From: Neoalteromonas arenosi
Lineage (GTDB): Bacteria; Pseudomonadota; Gammaproteobacteria; Enterobacterales; Alteromonadaceae
DNA: 64,000 nucleotides
Assembly: GCF_030362855.1 (NCBI RefSeq)
Contig: NZ_JAUCBP010000011.1
Location: 161,782 to 225,781 of the forward strand
Direction of reading: 5' to 3'
Below are positions 56,598 to 64,000 of this stretch, piece by piece. Position 1 is the first letter of the stretch. Each line of letters begins with the position of its first letter. The notes under the pieces are model-generated. The model saw nothing but the letters and a program-made list of their open reading frames with translations, was not told the DNA's origin and made no database searches. The position numbers and the translations under genes were made by a program.

Positions 56598-57953
56598 GTG
56601 AACGCCGTGCAATCTGAACTGCATCATCGCTTAAACCAAATGGTTAACTATTCTTCGCAGCTGATTTTTGTCAGTAGCGATGGTATTGGTCAGCAACAGC
56701 GGACCCTAGAAAGCTTTTTGGCCGACCAAGATGAACTTACTGAAGTTGCTTTTATCGCCGCACGACCCAGCCTTCCGATAACACAATACAGACGACAAAT
56801 ATGCCAGCAGCTTTTGGGGCAAGTAGCCGGTAGCTTTGTGCGTCCGCTAAACGAACTTCTCGAATCATTAAATCATCACGATGGTCCAGTGTTAATTGGG
56901 ATAACTCAAGCTCAGCTACTACCCAATGCGTTCCTACAAGAATTATGGCAACTTGTTCTACAATCGCGATTTGCTGCGAACAAACAGCACTTAAACATCG
57001 TCTTATTTGGAGAGACGCAGTGGGCTGAGCAGGCACAAAAGTGGTTGCCCGCAAAAAATACTGCAACACCTTTGCTGTTAAGTTCTGAGACAGTGCTTGC
57101 CCCACGCAGCGAACTCGATGCACTCATCGCGCAAAAGCGCAGGGCGTTTCACCAACGGTTAGCCAAGCGAACCGCAACCCCCGAAAATGATATTGAAAGC
57201 GTTCCTCTGCTACGCAAGCCTTGGTTTATCCTATGTTTAATCGCCTGTTTCTTTGCATGTTTCAGCGCGCTATTGGCGTGGCAATATCCACAACAGATGG
57301 CAAAATTACTCGGTATTGAAGAAGCGCCGCTAGCCCCAGTTTCAGAAATAGTCGAAGTACAGAGCGCTACACCCGAAAGGCGTATCGACTCTGTGGATGA
57401 AACGCCAGTGACGGAACAAACATCGGTAACCGAACAACTGCTTGTACAGACGTGGGAAAATGACAGCAGTGAGAGCCCACAAGCCTCTCAAGCGCTTGAA
57501 CAGACGCTTAACGAGTCTGAGCCTGTTGCTGAGCTACTTATAGCAAGCGAAGCTGAAACAGTAGTAATTGTTGAACCTACGGTTACCGCTAATGATACCA
57601 GCATGCAAGCTTTAGTCGTTCCCCCGCTCAGTGAAACAGAGGCAGAAACAGCAATTACGCAGCAACTTCAGCAATTCCAAGTCCCAGAAAACAATGCCTT
57701 TGTTATTCAACTTGTCGGCGTGAGTAGTTACGACTTGGCAGTGCGCTTTGCTCGTGATAATAACCTGATGGATAGTGTGTGGGTGTATGAAACTCAGTTG
57801 GGCGAACAACCTTGGTTTGTTATTGTCTATGCGAATTATTACACCACGCTCGATATTGCTCGCGATGCCATTGCGGAACTACCAAACTACAATCAACTGT
57901 CCGCGCCGTTTGTGAAAAGTATCAATCAAATAGCGCGTGAATTGCAACGCTAA
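56598..57953 (+). CDS. damX: DamX-like SPOR-domain division protein
   Basis: A 451-residue inner-membrane protein. The N-terminal ~200 residues resemble an ExeA/AAA-type ATPase domain (LIFVSSDGIGQQQRTLESFL in the Walker A position) but lack GKT, so this region is probably inactive. One TM follows (FILCLIACFFACFSALLAW), then a periplasmic linker rich in Glu, Val, Pro and Ser. The C-terminal SPOR domain (FVIQLVGVSSYDLAVRFARD, QPWFVIVYANYYTTLDIARD) binds denuded glycan at the septum. The start is GTG 56598 with GAGGAAA upstream. Position between aroB and dam supports the name. Confidence 0.9.
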   Translation: MNAVQSELHHRLNQMVNYSSQLIFVSSDGIGQQQRTLESFLADQDELTEVAFIAARPSLPITQYRRQICQQLLGQVAGSFVRPLNELLESLNHHDGPVLIGITQAQLLPNAFLQELWQLVLQSRFAANKQHLNIVLFGETQWAEQAQKWLPAKNTATPLLLSSETVLAPRSELDALIAQKRRAFHQRLAKRTATPENDIESVPLLRKPWFILCLIACFFACFSALLAWQYPQQMAKLLGIEEAPLAPVSEIVEVQSATPERRIDSVDETPVTEQTSVTEQLLVQTWENDSSESPQASQALEQTLNESEPVAELLIASEAETVVIVEPTVTANDTSMQALVVPPLSETEAETAITQQLQQFQVPENNAFVIQLVGVSSYDLAVRFARDNNLMDSVWVYETQLGEQPWFVIVYANYYTTLDIARDAIAELPNYNQLSAPFVKSINQIARELQR

Positions 57954-58034
57954 ATTGGTGCGGGTTTTCCCTTGTTTGCAAGCCACTTGGTCGATACAAT
58001 TTAGCGACTTTAGCCGCTTGTAGTTGCGCGAAAA

Positions 58035-58865
58035 ATGAAAAATAAGAAAACCCGCGCTTTTTTAAAATGGGCTGGCGGTAAATATAGCCTGGCGGAGCGG
58101 ATCGTTGAAACTCTGCCGCCCGCCAGTAAATTAATCGAACCTTTTGTCGGTGCCGGTTCAGTATTTCTCAATAGCGACTTTGATTCCTACCTTCTCAACG
58201 ACATCAATCCAGACTTGATTGACTTGTATAAGACGCTCAAACGCCGACCACAGCAGTATATCCGCGATGCAAAGCGCTATTTTGTGGCGCAAAATAACAG
58301 CGAATCGGCGTACTACGCATTGCGCGAACAGTTCAACCAAACGACCGACACCTACGAACGCAACTTATTATTTTTGTATCTCAATCGCCACGGCTACAAT
58401 GGCCTGTGTCGCTACAATCGCAGTGGCGGATTTAATGTGCCCTTTGGTAGATACGTCAAACCCTATTTTCCTGAGGCCGAGCTGGAAGCCTTCGCTGAAA
58501 AAGCACGGCTAGCAACATTTACTTGTTTGCCTTTTCATCAAGTGTTTCGTCGCGCTCGGCAAGATACAGTAATTTACTGCGACCCGCCGTATGTGCCGAT
58601 CAATACGACGGCTATGTTCACCGACTACTCTAGCAAGGGGTTTACCCTCGATCAGCAAGTCGAGTTGGCGCGCCAAGCACGTCACGCTGCTTTAAAAAGA
58701 GGGATCCCTGTGTTGATAAGCAATCACGATGTTCCTTTTACTCGTGAGCTATACCAGCATGCCGAAGTGACTGATCTCAAAGTGAAACGCTCGATCAGTC
58801 AAAATGGTAACAACCGCACTGCGGTTAGCGAGTTACTCGCACTGTACAAACCCAACGAGTGCTAA
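58035..58865 (+). CDS. dam: DNA adenine methyltransferase
   Basis: N6-adenine methyltransferase of the GATC-specific alpha group, used in mismatch repair and replication timing. AFLKWAGGKYSLAERIVETL and FVGAGSVFLNSDFDSYLLND form the SAM motifs; the catalytic DPPY is in VIYCDPPYVPIN. NRHGYNGLCRYNRSGGFNVP is the TRD-side block of Dam proteins, and ISNHDVPFTRELY ends the domain. At 276 residues it matches E. coli Dam. The rpe-gph-trpS genes that follow in E. coli are replaced by a convergent vWA gene overlapping by 4 nt. Confidence 0.96.
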   Translation: MKNKKTRAFLKWAGGKYSLAERIVETLPPASKLIEPFVGAGSVFLNSDFDSYLLNDINPDLIDLYKTLKRRPQQYIRDAKRYFVAQNNSESAYYALREQFNQTTDTYERNLLFLYLNRHGYNGLCRYNRSGGFNVPFGRYVKPYFPEAELEAFAEKARLATFTCLPFHQVFRRARQDTVIYCDPPYVPINTTAMFTDYSSKGFTLDQQVELARQARHAALKRGIPVLISNHDVPFTRELYQHAEVTDLKVKRSISQNGNNRTAVSELLALYKPNEC

Positions 58866-60547
58866 AACTCGTGGGTTTGCGCTAGCTCTGCTTTGCGGAT
58901 CAATTGAACAAACTCACTACGGTAGCCATAAGGATCATGACCTCGAGTGTTAGTCGCCAATAAATGTGCATCTTGCATCTGCCACTGTCGCGTGTGTTTG
59001 GCTTCAGTGAGTAACTGCGCAAAACCGGCGACTGCAGTGGCAAAGCGAATATCGTCAGCCAAGGTTGCTGGCAGTTGGTCCAAGGTGTTGTCTGGTGTGA
59101 TGGCTTGACTGATCAATTGCGATTCAGTCTCACCAGGTAACTTGTAACGCATCTTGATAAACGCCAGTTCACCATTGACATCATTGTTGTGAGTTTCGCT
59201 AGCGTTTTGATAGCGTAAAGGATCGATACTTGGATTTTCTGCCCCCACAAGGGTTACCTCGTAAATAGCAGTGACCGAATGGCCCGTGCCAATATCACCG
59301 GCATCGACGTTGTCGTTATTAAAGTCTTCTCTTTCCAATACACGAGTCTCGTAACCGAGTAAGCGATATTCTTGAACTACAGCAGGATTAAACTCCACTT
59401 GGATCTTTAAGTCATTGGCAATGGGATATAGATTGGCACTTGCCTCATCAACCAATACTTTTTGTGCTTCTGCCAACGAATCAATGTAGGCTGCTATACC
59501 ATTACCTTTTTGGGCAATGCGTTGCATCAGGTGCTCTTGGTAATTTCCTCTGCCAAATCCTAACACTGATAGATAAATACCCTTCTTGCGCTGCTTGACG
59601 ATCAGCGTCTCTAACTGAGAGGGATCGGTCACGCCCACATTGAAGTCACCATCAGTGGCTAAAATAACCCGGTTTACTGCATCGGCTTTAAAGTTTTGCT
59701 CAGCGAGTTTGTAGGCTAATTGAATACCCTCACCTCCAGCCGTTGATCCCCCCGCCTGCAGCTGCTCTATCGCATTGAGAATCGCCATTTCATCGGCCAC
59801 TTGCGTCGGTGGTAATACTACGCCTGAAGCACTGGCATATACCACGATTGCTACCGTGTCAGTGGGTTTAAGATTGTCTAATAACAAGCGAATGGACTTC
59901 TGAACTAGCGGTAACTTATTTTCGGCGGACATGGACCCTGACACGTCGAGTAAGAACACCAGATTACTGTCAGGCTGCTCTGCTTGTTGGTCAACATAGC
60001 CTTGAATACCTATGTGTACTAAGTGGCGATCTTGCGCCCAAGGCGCCGGGTGAACGGCTGTGGCTATTGAGAACGGTTGGTTGGGATCAGATGGCATTGG
60101 ATAAGCATAGTCAAAATAGTTAACCATTTCCTCGAGGCGCACTGCGTGCTTTTGCGGTAAATAGCCTTGATTGAGCACTGAACGCACATAGCTATATGAT
60201 GCGGTATCAACGTCCGAAGAAAAGGTGGATACCGGTTGTTGAGCGGTCAACTGTAAGGGGTTAGTGGTGTACTCAGTAAACACATCGAAAGTATGCTCTG
60301 GCGGTGGTGCTGGAGCTGCTAAAAGTCTTCTTTCTCCTTGAACTTTCATGACGGCAAGTTGCTCCGCCTGAGCATAGCGAGACGCAGTTGCTTGTCTTGC
60401 TTGTGCCTGTTCTGCCGCGACCCTGCTGCGCTCTGCGGCTAGCTCCTCTTCGCTAACTGAGTGATAGTGACAAGCGCTAATAGCAACAATGGTTGTGCCA
60501 ATCAGCGCCCATTGAAATGCGGGTTTGATGCGTACGGGAAGATTCAT
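58862..60547 (-). CDS. YfbK-like vWA-domain lipoprotein
   Basis: A 561-residue exported protein. The signal sequence ends in a lipobox ISAC (lipidated Cys at about residue 26), followed by an Ala/Glu/Arg-rich helical linker. The YfbK N-terminal region has FSSDVDTASYSYVRSVLNQG and VRLEEMVNYFDYAYP. The von Willebrand A domain has an intact MIDAS: DVSGSMSAENKLPL, TAGGEGIQLAY and ATDGDFNVGV. The C-terminal DUF3520 region has AFIKMRYKLPGETES and ends with a conserved region, GYRSEFVQLIRKAE. It probably binds a divalent ion and a protein partner in the periplasm; function unproven. Confidence 0.9.
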   Translation of the reverse strand: MNLPVRIKPAFQWALIGTTIVAISACHYHSVSEEELAAERSRVAAEQAQARQATASRYAQAEQLAVMKVQGERRLLAAPAPPPEHTFDVFTEYTTNPLQLTAQQPVSTFSSDVDTASYSYVRSVLNQGYLPQKHAVRLEEMVNYFDYAYPMPSDPNQPFSIATAVHPAPWAQDRHLVHIGIQGYVDQQAEQPDSNLVFLLDVSGSMSAENKLPLVQKSIRLLLDNLKPTDTVAIVVYASASGVVLPPTQVADEMAILNAIEQLQAGGSTAGGEGIQLAYKLAEQNFKADAVNRVILATDGDFNVGVTDPSQLETLIVKQRKKGIYLSVLGFGRGNYQEHLMQRIAQKGNGIAAYIDSLAEAQKVLVDEASANLYPIANDLKIQVEFNPAVVQEYRLLGYETRVLEREDFNNDNVDAGDIGTGHSVTAIYEVTLVGAENPSIDPLRYQNASETHNNDVNGELAFIKMRYKLPGETESQLISQAITPDNTLDQLPATLADDIRFATAVAGFAQLLTEAKHTRQWQMQDAHLLATNTRGHDPYGYRSEFVQLIRKAELAQTHEF

Positions 60548-60688
60548 TTCATCGCCTTTTTTTGGGTTTCGTTATTGCACTAACGAAACCCTAGAGCAAA
60601 AAGGGTGAACTCAAACTGAATAAAAATCTGAACGACAGCTGTAAAACAACAATTTGCGTATATACTTTAGCTGAGGAGTGGCGAGTGC

Positions 60689-61123
60689 ATGTCTAATATT
60701 TTTAATAGCTCATCTAAATTTGCAGGTCATGGCGAGTACGATATTAAGCGCTCTGGAAATGTTCTGTATGTTAATTTGCGCGGTGGGTGGAATGAAGAAG
60801 CCGCGATCGCCTATGCTAAGGACATAGAGCAAAGTATAAAACCACTCATTAACCGCCCTTGGGCGATAATTTCTAATCTAAGTGATTGGGAGCTTTTTAC
60901 TCCAGAGTGCTTTCCAATCATCTCTCAGTTGGTGATTCAGGCCATACAATCTGGCTTGTGCAAAGAAGCCATAGTGAGCCAGCCCAATAGCGTAAAGCTC
61001 CAACCTTTTAAACTTCCCAAGGACGCTTTTCCCACGTTTCAACGACGTTTTTTCCCGGGTTTGCTCGAAGCAAAAAGCTGGCTTATGGAAGAAGGATTTG
61101 AATTTGAGGATTCCTTCATTTAG
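60689..61123 (+). CDS. Small STAS/SpoIIAA-like protein
   Basis: A 144-residue cytoplasmic protein. The pattern YDIKRSGNVLYVNLRGGWNE, then KDIEQSIKPLINRPWAIISN and LSDWELFTPECFPII resembles STAS-like or SpoIIAA-like folds (beta strand, helix, then a conserved W-A-(I/V)-(I/L) strand). I cannot place it in a named family, and there is no phosphorylatable Ser/Thr I can point to. It stands alone; its 3' end overlaps the convergent PEP-CTERM gene by 8 nt. Confidence 0.6.
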   Translation: MSNIFNSSSKFAGHGEYDIKRSGNVLYVNLRGGWNEEAAIAYAKDIEQSIKPLINRPWAIISNLSDWELFTPECFPIISQLVIQAIQSGLCKEAIVSQPNSVKLQPFKLPKDAFPTFQRRFFPGLLEAKSWLMEEGFEFEDSFI

Positions 61124-61790
61124 CGGTTTTGATCACCGGATAACGCCGACTGAATAAAAGCCCCAAAAAGCTAAGCACAAGTACGCCCAAAGTAGCTGGC
61201 TCATCAACCTGTTGCGCCGTTGAATAAACAATATTCTTGAGCGTCCATTCTTCGTTCGCATCCGAGCGTGTTCTAACCATGGTGAATGAAGTGGATTCAA
61301 TACCGACGATGCCAAAAAAACCTGTTGCATAGCGAGAATCGTTCGGATAATCAATGCGCTGGTAAAAAAGCCCTGTGTTTTGTACCAAGATATCAAAGTT
61401 AGAAGAGAACCCAGGGGCAGTCCCACCAGGATTTCCTGTGTCTTCTGAAATTGTAATTCCAAGTGCCGTAATGCCATTGGCAAAATTAAACATCAAGGCG
61501 TCGTTAGAAAAGCCTTGATACGTACCCGGTTTACCCGCAGGCTCACCCAAAATCCAATCATCATCTCTTAAATTTCCAACTGACAAGGGCTCTAAGCTAC
61601 GCCCCGGATAGCTAATACCATTTACTGTTGTTCCAGAAAGCACCGTGCCTTCACTGTAGCCGGTCCAATCCTCTACAACTGCATTCGCGCCTAAAAACGC
61701 CAAAAAGGCATCTTTGTCATTAAAGGTGATAAAGCTTGCGTGGCTTGACGCTGTAATTACGAATAAAACGGAGGAGAAAAAGTACTTCAT
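61116..61790 (-). CDS. PEP-CTERM sorting-domain protein
   Basis: A 224-residue secreted protein: signal peptide (FFSSVLFVITASSHA), a Gly/Asp/Thr-rich beta domain, and a C-terminal sorting signal VDEPATLGVLVLSFLGLLFS followed by RR, that is a (P)EP-type motif, a hydrophobic helix and a basic tail. Such proteins are processed by exosortase/EpsH-type systems and linked to extracellular polysaccharide. The body (FITFNDKDAFLAFLG, GISYPGRSLEPLSVGN) resembles secreted PEP-CTERM proteins of unknown role. No exosortase or EPS gene is in this window. Confidence 0.78.
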   Translation of the reverse strand: MKYFFSSVLFVITASSHASFITFNDKDAFLAFLGANAVVEDWTGYSEGTVLSGTTVNGISYPGRSLEPLSVGNLRDDDWILGEPAGKPGTYQGFSNDALMFNFANGITALGITISEDTGNPGGTAPGFSSNFDILVQNTGLFYQRIDYPNDSRYATGFFGIVGIESTSFTMVRTRSDANEEWTLKNIVYSTAQQVDEPATLGVLVLSFLGLLFSRRYPVIKTAK

Positions 61791-62005
61791 AATAGTCCCT
61801 TATCTAGTCAGTCCAGATAGTTTCAGGTTATGTAAAAAAGGCAAATTGGTCAATAACAAGCAGCGGAAGTTCTGTGAGAAGTTAGTTTCTGTAGTATGTT
61901 CGACTTCTTTCCAATAGGCGGGCCTTAAAAGAATTAGTAACTTTACGGTTGAGCCTGAGCTTTTACACTTATAATGAGTGGTACAGAATACAGACGAGTC
62001 AAAAG

Positions 62006-62473
62006 ATGAGATTAGTATACTTTTTCCTAGTTTTAATAATTTTTTCTCCAGCTTTGGTTGCAAAAAATAACAATCTCACTTTAATTGTCGAAGAATATAT
62101 TGACGTATATTCTGCACGGGTTGAATTTATCCGGTTTATGGACTTTTATCATGAGGATGTCACATTTGAAGATAAGGTCTGCTCTGTAAAACTTCAGTCT
62201 AAAACCTCCTTGAAATCATTTTTCGATTGGCACCGTGGTGACTTTGTAGTGCTTGATGGTAGTCAAGCACTAAAGGTTGATAACTTAAGTGTAATTGAAA
62301 ATTCGGCCATAATTACGGGCGAGTTCAGTAAGTTCACATTTGATGGGCAGGTATTAGGCCCTTGGGATTTCCTTTTGTACTTAGAGTTCAACGACAATGG
62401 GAAGATTATCAAGCAGACAGATTGGATCAATTATCGACCATTCTCTTTTCTTACCGAGATGTGTGTCGAATAG
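62006..62473 (+). CDS. Secreted NTF2/SnoaL-like protein
   Basis: A 155-residue protein from ATG 62006 with a signal peptide (LVYFFLVLIIFSPALVA). The mature part, VEEYIDVYSARVEFIRFMDF, YHEDVTFEDKVCSVKLQSK, and LYLEFNDNGKIIKQTDWINY, fits an NTF2-like cone fold (SnoaL family), in which YHEDVTFED and the C-terminal D-W-I-N-Y are typical. The frame extends upstream to 61949 but without a start of better quality. Base composition is more A/T-rich than the core genes. Function unknown. Confidence 0.65.
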   Translation: MRLVYFFLVLIIFSPALVAKNNNLTLIVEEYIDVYSARVEFIRFMDFYHEDVTFEDKVCSVKLQSKTSLKSFFDWHRGDFVVLDGSQALKVDNLSVIENSAIITGEFSKFTFDGQVLGPWDFLLYLEFNDNGKIIKQTDWINYRPFSFLTEMCVE

Positions 62474-62501
62474 CGGGAAGTGGTATTAATCAATAGCGTT
62501 T

Positions 62502-63755
62502 GAAATTAGAAACAGACCCAATTGCTTAGAGCCGGACTTGGCATGAACTTTTTGATAATCACGTTTAATCAAATTTTACCGACTTTAGATAAGGGTTTGA
62601 AAATCGATGTAAGCGGCGCTGCTTAATATTTAGTTTGGCAAAGGTTCCCGGGAAATGCTCGTTAAACAGCTTATCGAATGCCCCTGATTGCATGGCGCTA
62701 TTGAGTCCTACAGTAAGCCAATGAGCGACATCTGCTCGTGCTGGATTAACGTAGAAGACCAAAGGCAATGGATAATGAATCACGTGATGAGGGTCTAAAA
62801 CCAACCCTCGCTCGGCACACTTAAACTCGTTAAAGATGGCATTAATCTCATTGGCACCTAAGGGTACGTAATCACATTGTCCATTTCCAAGTGCATTCAG
62901 AATGTCATGAAGTTCGCCGTGCTCATAAACATGGCAACTATTACTACGCAAAATATCAGCATCAGCCCAGGTTGCAGGAATCCCCGCTGTCAGTAGTCTT
63001 AGTTCAGCGCTAGTTGTAACCGATGTGAAGACATCTGACTTTTTACGATTGATAATGAGCAAACGGTGACTCAATAAATCTTTGCAAAGCGGTGTTTGAA
63101 TCTTAATCAATGACTTTCCGGCAAATTTTTGATTACCGTCAACGGTCACTAATGCGTCATATCCTAAGGCGAAGATATTGCCTTCATCTTCAGGCTGAGG
63201 ATAGTCGGTTTCGTCAACACGAAATGCAACGTTACGCACTTTCGCATGTTGTAGGCAAAGGGTAATTAACGCTTTTTCATACTGCCTGCGAATGTGGGAC
63301 TTATTCCCATTCCAGAATGTTATGTCTGCACTAGCCAAATCTACACTCCAACAAATCAGGGATTTAAACAGCCATCAAAAATATTGATTACTTAGTATGT
63401 AACTCAAAACCTACCCCCTATCATGCGTCCCATCAGAGAAAAACTGAATCAGTTTTTAACGATTTTGAAGATAGATTATGTTATCCAAGCATAAAGGTGC
63501 GTTATCAATATAGGTTGTTTGCATTCTAAGGTTGGAAATTGAAATCTCATCCAAATGACTTTTCCGTTTTGCGCAAAACTAGGTAAAAATGGTTTGATAA
63601 CCATAGTCGCCTAAAGACAATTACCTGTCGTTCGGTCTTTAGCAAAATTAAACGCAACGAATGATCAAACTGTACGTATTGCTGACAATCAGTTTATGAA
63701 GTCACAATACGGCAACAAGGGTTCTAATCGGATGAATAGGGTCTGAATTTAATTT
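62502..63755. repeat. Imperfect inverted repeats flanking the 62.6-63.3 kb gene
   Basis: A 21-nt sequence at 62502-62522 (with core cagaccc) and 63735-63755 (with core gggtctg) are imperfect reverse complements, matching at about 15 of 21 positions. They bracket a solute-binding-like gene and part of the adjoining non-coding DNA. The core resembles ends of small mobile elements, but no transposase is present and I found no target-site duplication. Confidence 0.3.
62565..63338 (-). CDS. Solute-binding-domain protein without a normal signal peptide
   Basis: The ~257 residues fit a periplasmic binding-protein fold (SBP_bac_3-like): FALGYDALVTVDGNQKFAGK, LLTAGIPATWADADILRSNS, HDILNALGNGQCDYVPLGAN, then YPLPLVFYVNPARADVAHWL and GAFDKLFNEHFPG. 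The frame begins with TTG 63338 immediately before what looks like a mature N-terminus (ADITFWNG); upstream in frame there is only a CTG at 63371 before a TGA. Either a non-ATG start with a short signal (FKSLICWSVDLASA) is used, or the 5' end has decayed and this is a pseudogene. Confidence 0.55.
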   Translation of the reverse strand: MASADITFWNGNKSHIRRQYEKALITLCLQHAKVRNVAFRVDETDYPQPEDEGNIFALGYDALVTVDGNQKFAGKSLIKIQTPLCKDLLSHRLLIINRKKSDVFTSVTTSAELRLLTAGIPATWADADILRSNSCHVYEHGELHDILNALGNGQCDYVPLGANEINAIFNEFKCAERGLVLDPHHVIHYPLPLVFYVNPARADVAHWLTVGLNSAMQSGAFDKLFNEHFPGTFAKLNIKQRRLHRFSNPYLKSVKFD

Positions 63756-63994
63756 AAAGGTTGGTTTGCGAATTATCAACCCCAAGCCTCTTTAATGCTC
63801 TAGTTTGAATTAGTGTGACTACGTCAAAATCGCTTAGTAGTTAGGCCAGCAACTTCTCTTGGTGATGACGCCTCTACACCTAATACTGTGCGCCAGTCAA
63901 ACATTTAAATTATCACAAAGAAGTGTAACTACCCCCTAAAATGAAACAGCTTACTCGTAGAATTTCTTTTAAACTATTTGAAAGGAGTTTTGCG
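63375..63994. other. Gene-free stretch at the right edge
   Basis: About 620 nt with no supportable open frame on either strand. It is A/T-rich and contains the right copy of the imperfect inverted repeat (63735-63755). I found no tRNA, terminator with a T-run, or coding remnant that I can identify. Confidence 0.5.
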
Positions 63995-64000
63995 ATGACT
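63995..64000 (+). CDS. Start of a gene running off the right edge
   Basis: ATG 63995 is preceded by a strong AAAGGAG ribosome binding site (63981-63987) at 7 nt spacing. Only two codons (ATG ACT) are inside the window, so the product cannot be identified. Confidence 0.6.

Overview
The window looks like a chromosomal segment of a marine-type gammaproteobacterium, most likely in or near Alteromonadales. I infer this from gene order and protein character, not from a database search. Base composition is intermediate (mid-40s %GC by eye), genes are densely packed, and many neighbours overlap by 1-8 nt. Several blocks are classic gammaproteobacterial synteny: tRNA-Gly(GCC)/orn/rsgA/psd; yibQ/envC/gpmI/yibN/grxC/secB/gpsA; mrcA divergent from pilMNOPQ-aroK-aroB-damX-dam; and argCBFGH followed by argA. 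There is no rRNA, CRISPR array, prophage or complete insertion sequence.

Layout. 1-4 kb: end of a probable outer-membrane protein gene, ilvIH (branched-chain amino acid synthesis), a MaoP/DUF413 gene and a DUF4442 gene. 4-10 kb: a secreted CBM9-like protein, tRNA-Gly, orn, rsgA, a CIA30-family protein, psd, an EamA permease and a glycerophosphodiesterase. 10-18 kb: the envC-gpsA cluster with a PLP dehydratase-like gene inserted and a solitary pseudopilin after gpsA. 18-30 kb: selO, a secreted oligoendopeptidase, the DUF2868/DUF3482 pair, a TPR-GGDEF protein with a degenerate active-site motif, a GntR-regulated ABC exporter operon and small DUF genes. 30-37 kb: ppiC, trmL, a lysophospholipase-like hydrolase, and a Cpx-type two-component system divergent from a double-domain CpxP/Spy protein with a perfect CpxR box between them. 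Then come a solute-binding protein and a kelch-mgsA pair.

37-44 kb: the arginine operon argCBFGHA. Its 313-nt upstream region holds a pair of ARG boxes with the canonical 3-bp spacing, a short arginine-containing reading frame ending in two Arg codons, and a strong intrinsic terminator 28 nt before argC. No upstream gene on that strand needs a terminator there, so this looks like a leader attenuator or a small-RNA terminator. It is the most interesting signal in the window.

44-59 kb: an MBL-fold hydrolase, a decayed chemotaxis-receptor fragment, maeA, mrcA, the type IV pilus assembly genes pilMNOPQ, shikimate genes aroK and aroB, a DamX-like SPOR protein and dam. 59-64 kb is more accessory in character: a YfbK-like vWA lipoprotein, a STAS-like small protein, a PEP-CTERM protein, an NTF2-like secreted protein, a solute-binding-domain gene without a proper signal peptide, about 620 nt with no gene, and the start codon of a further gene at the right edge.
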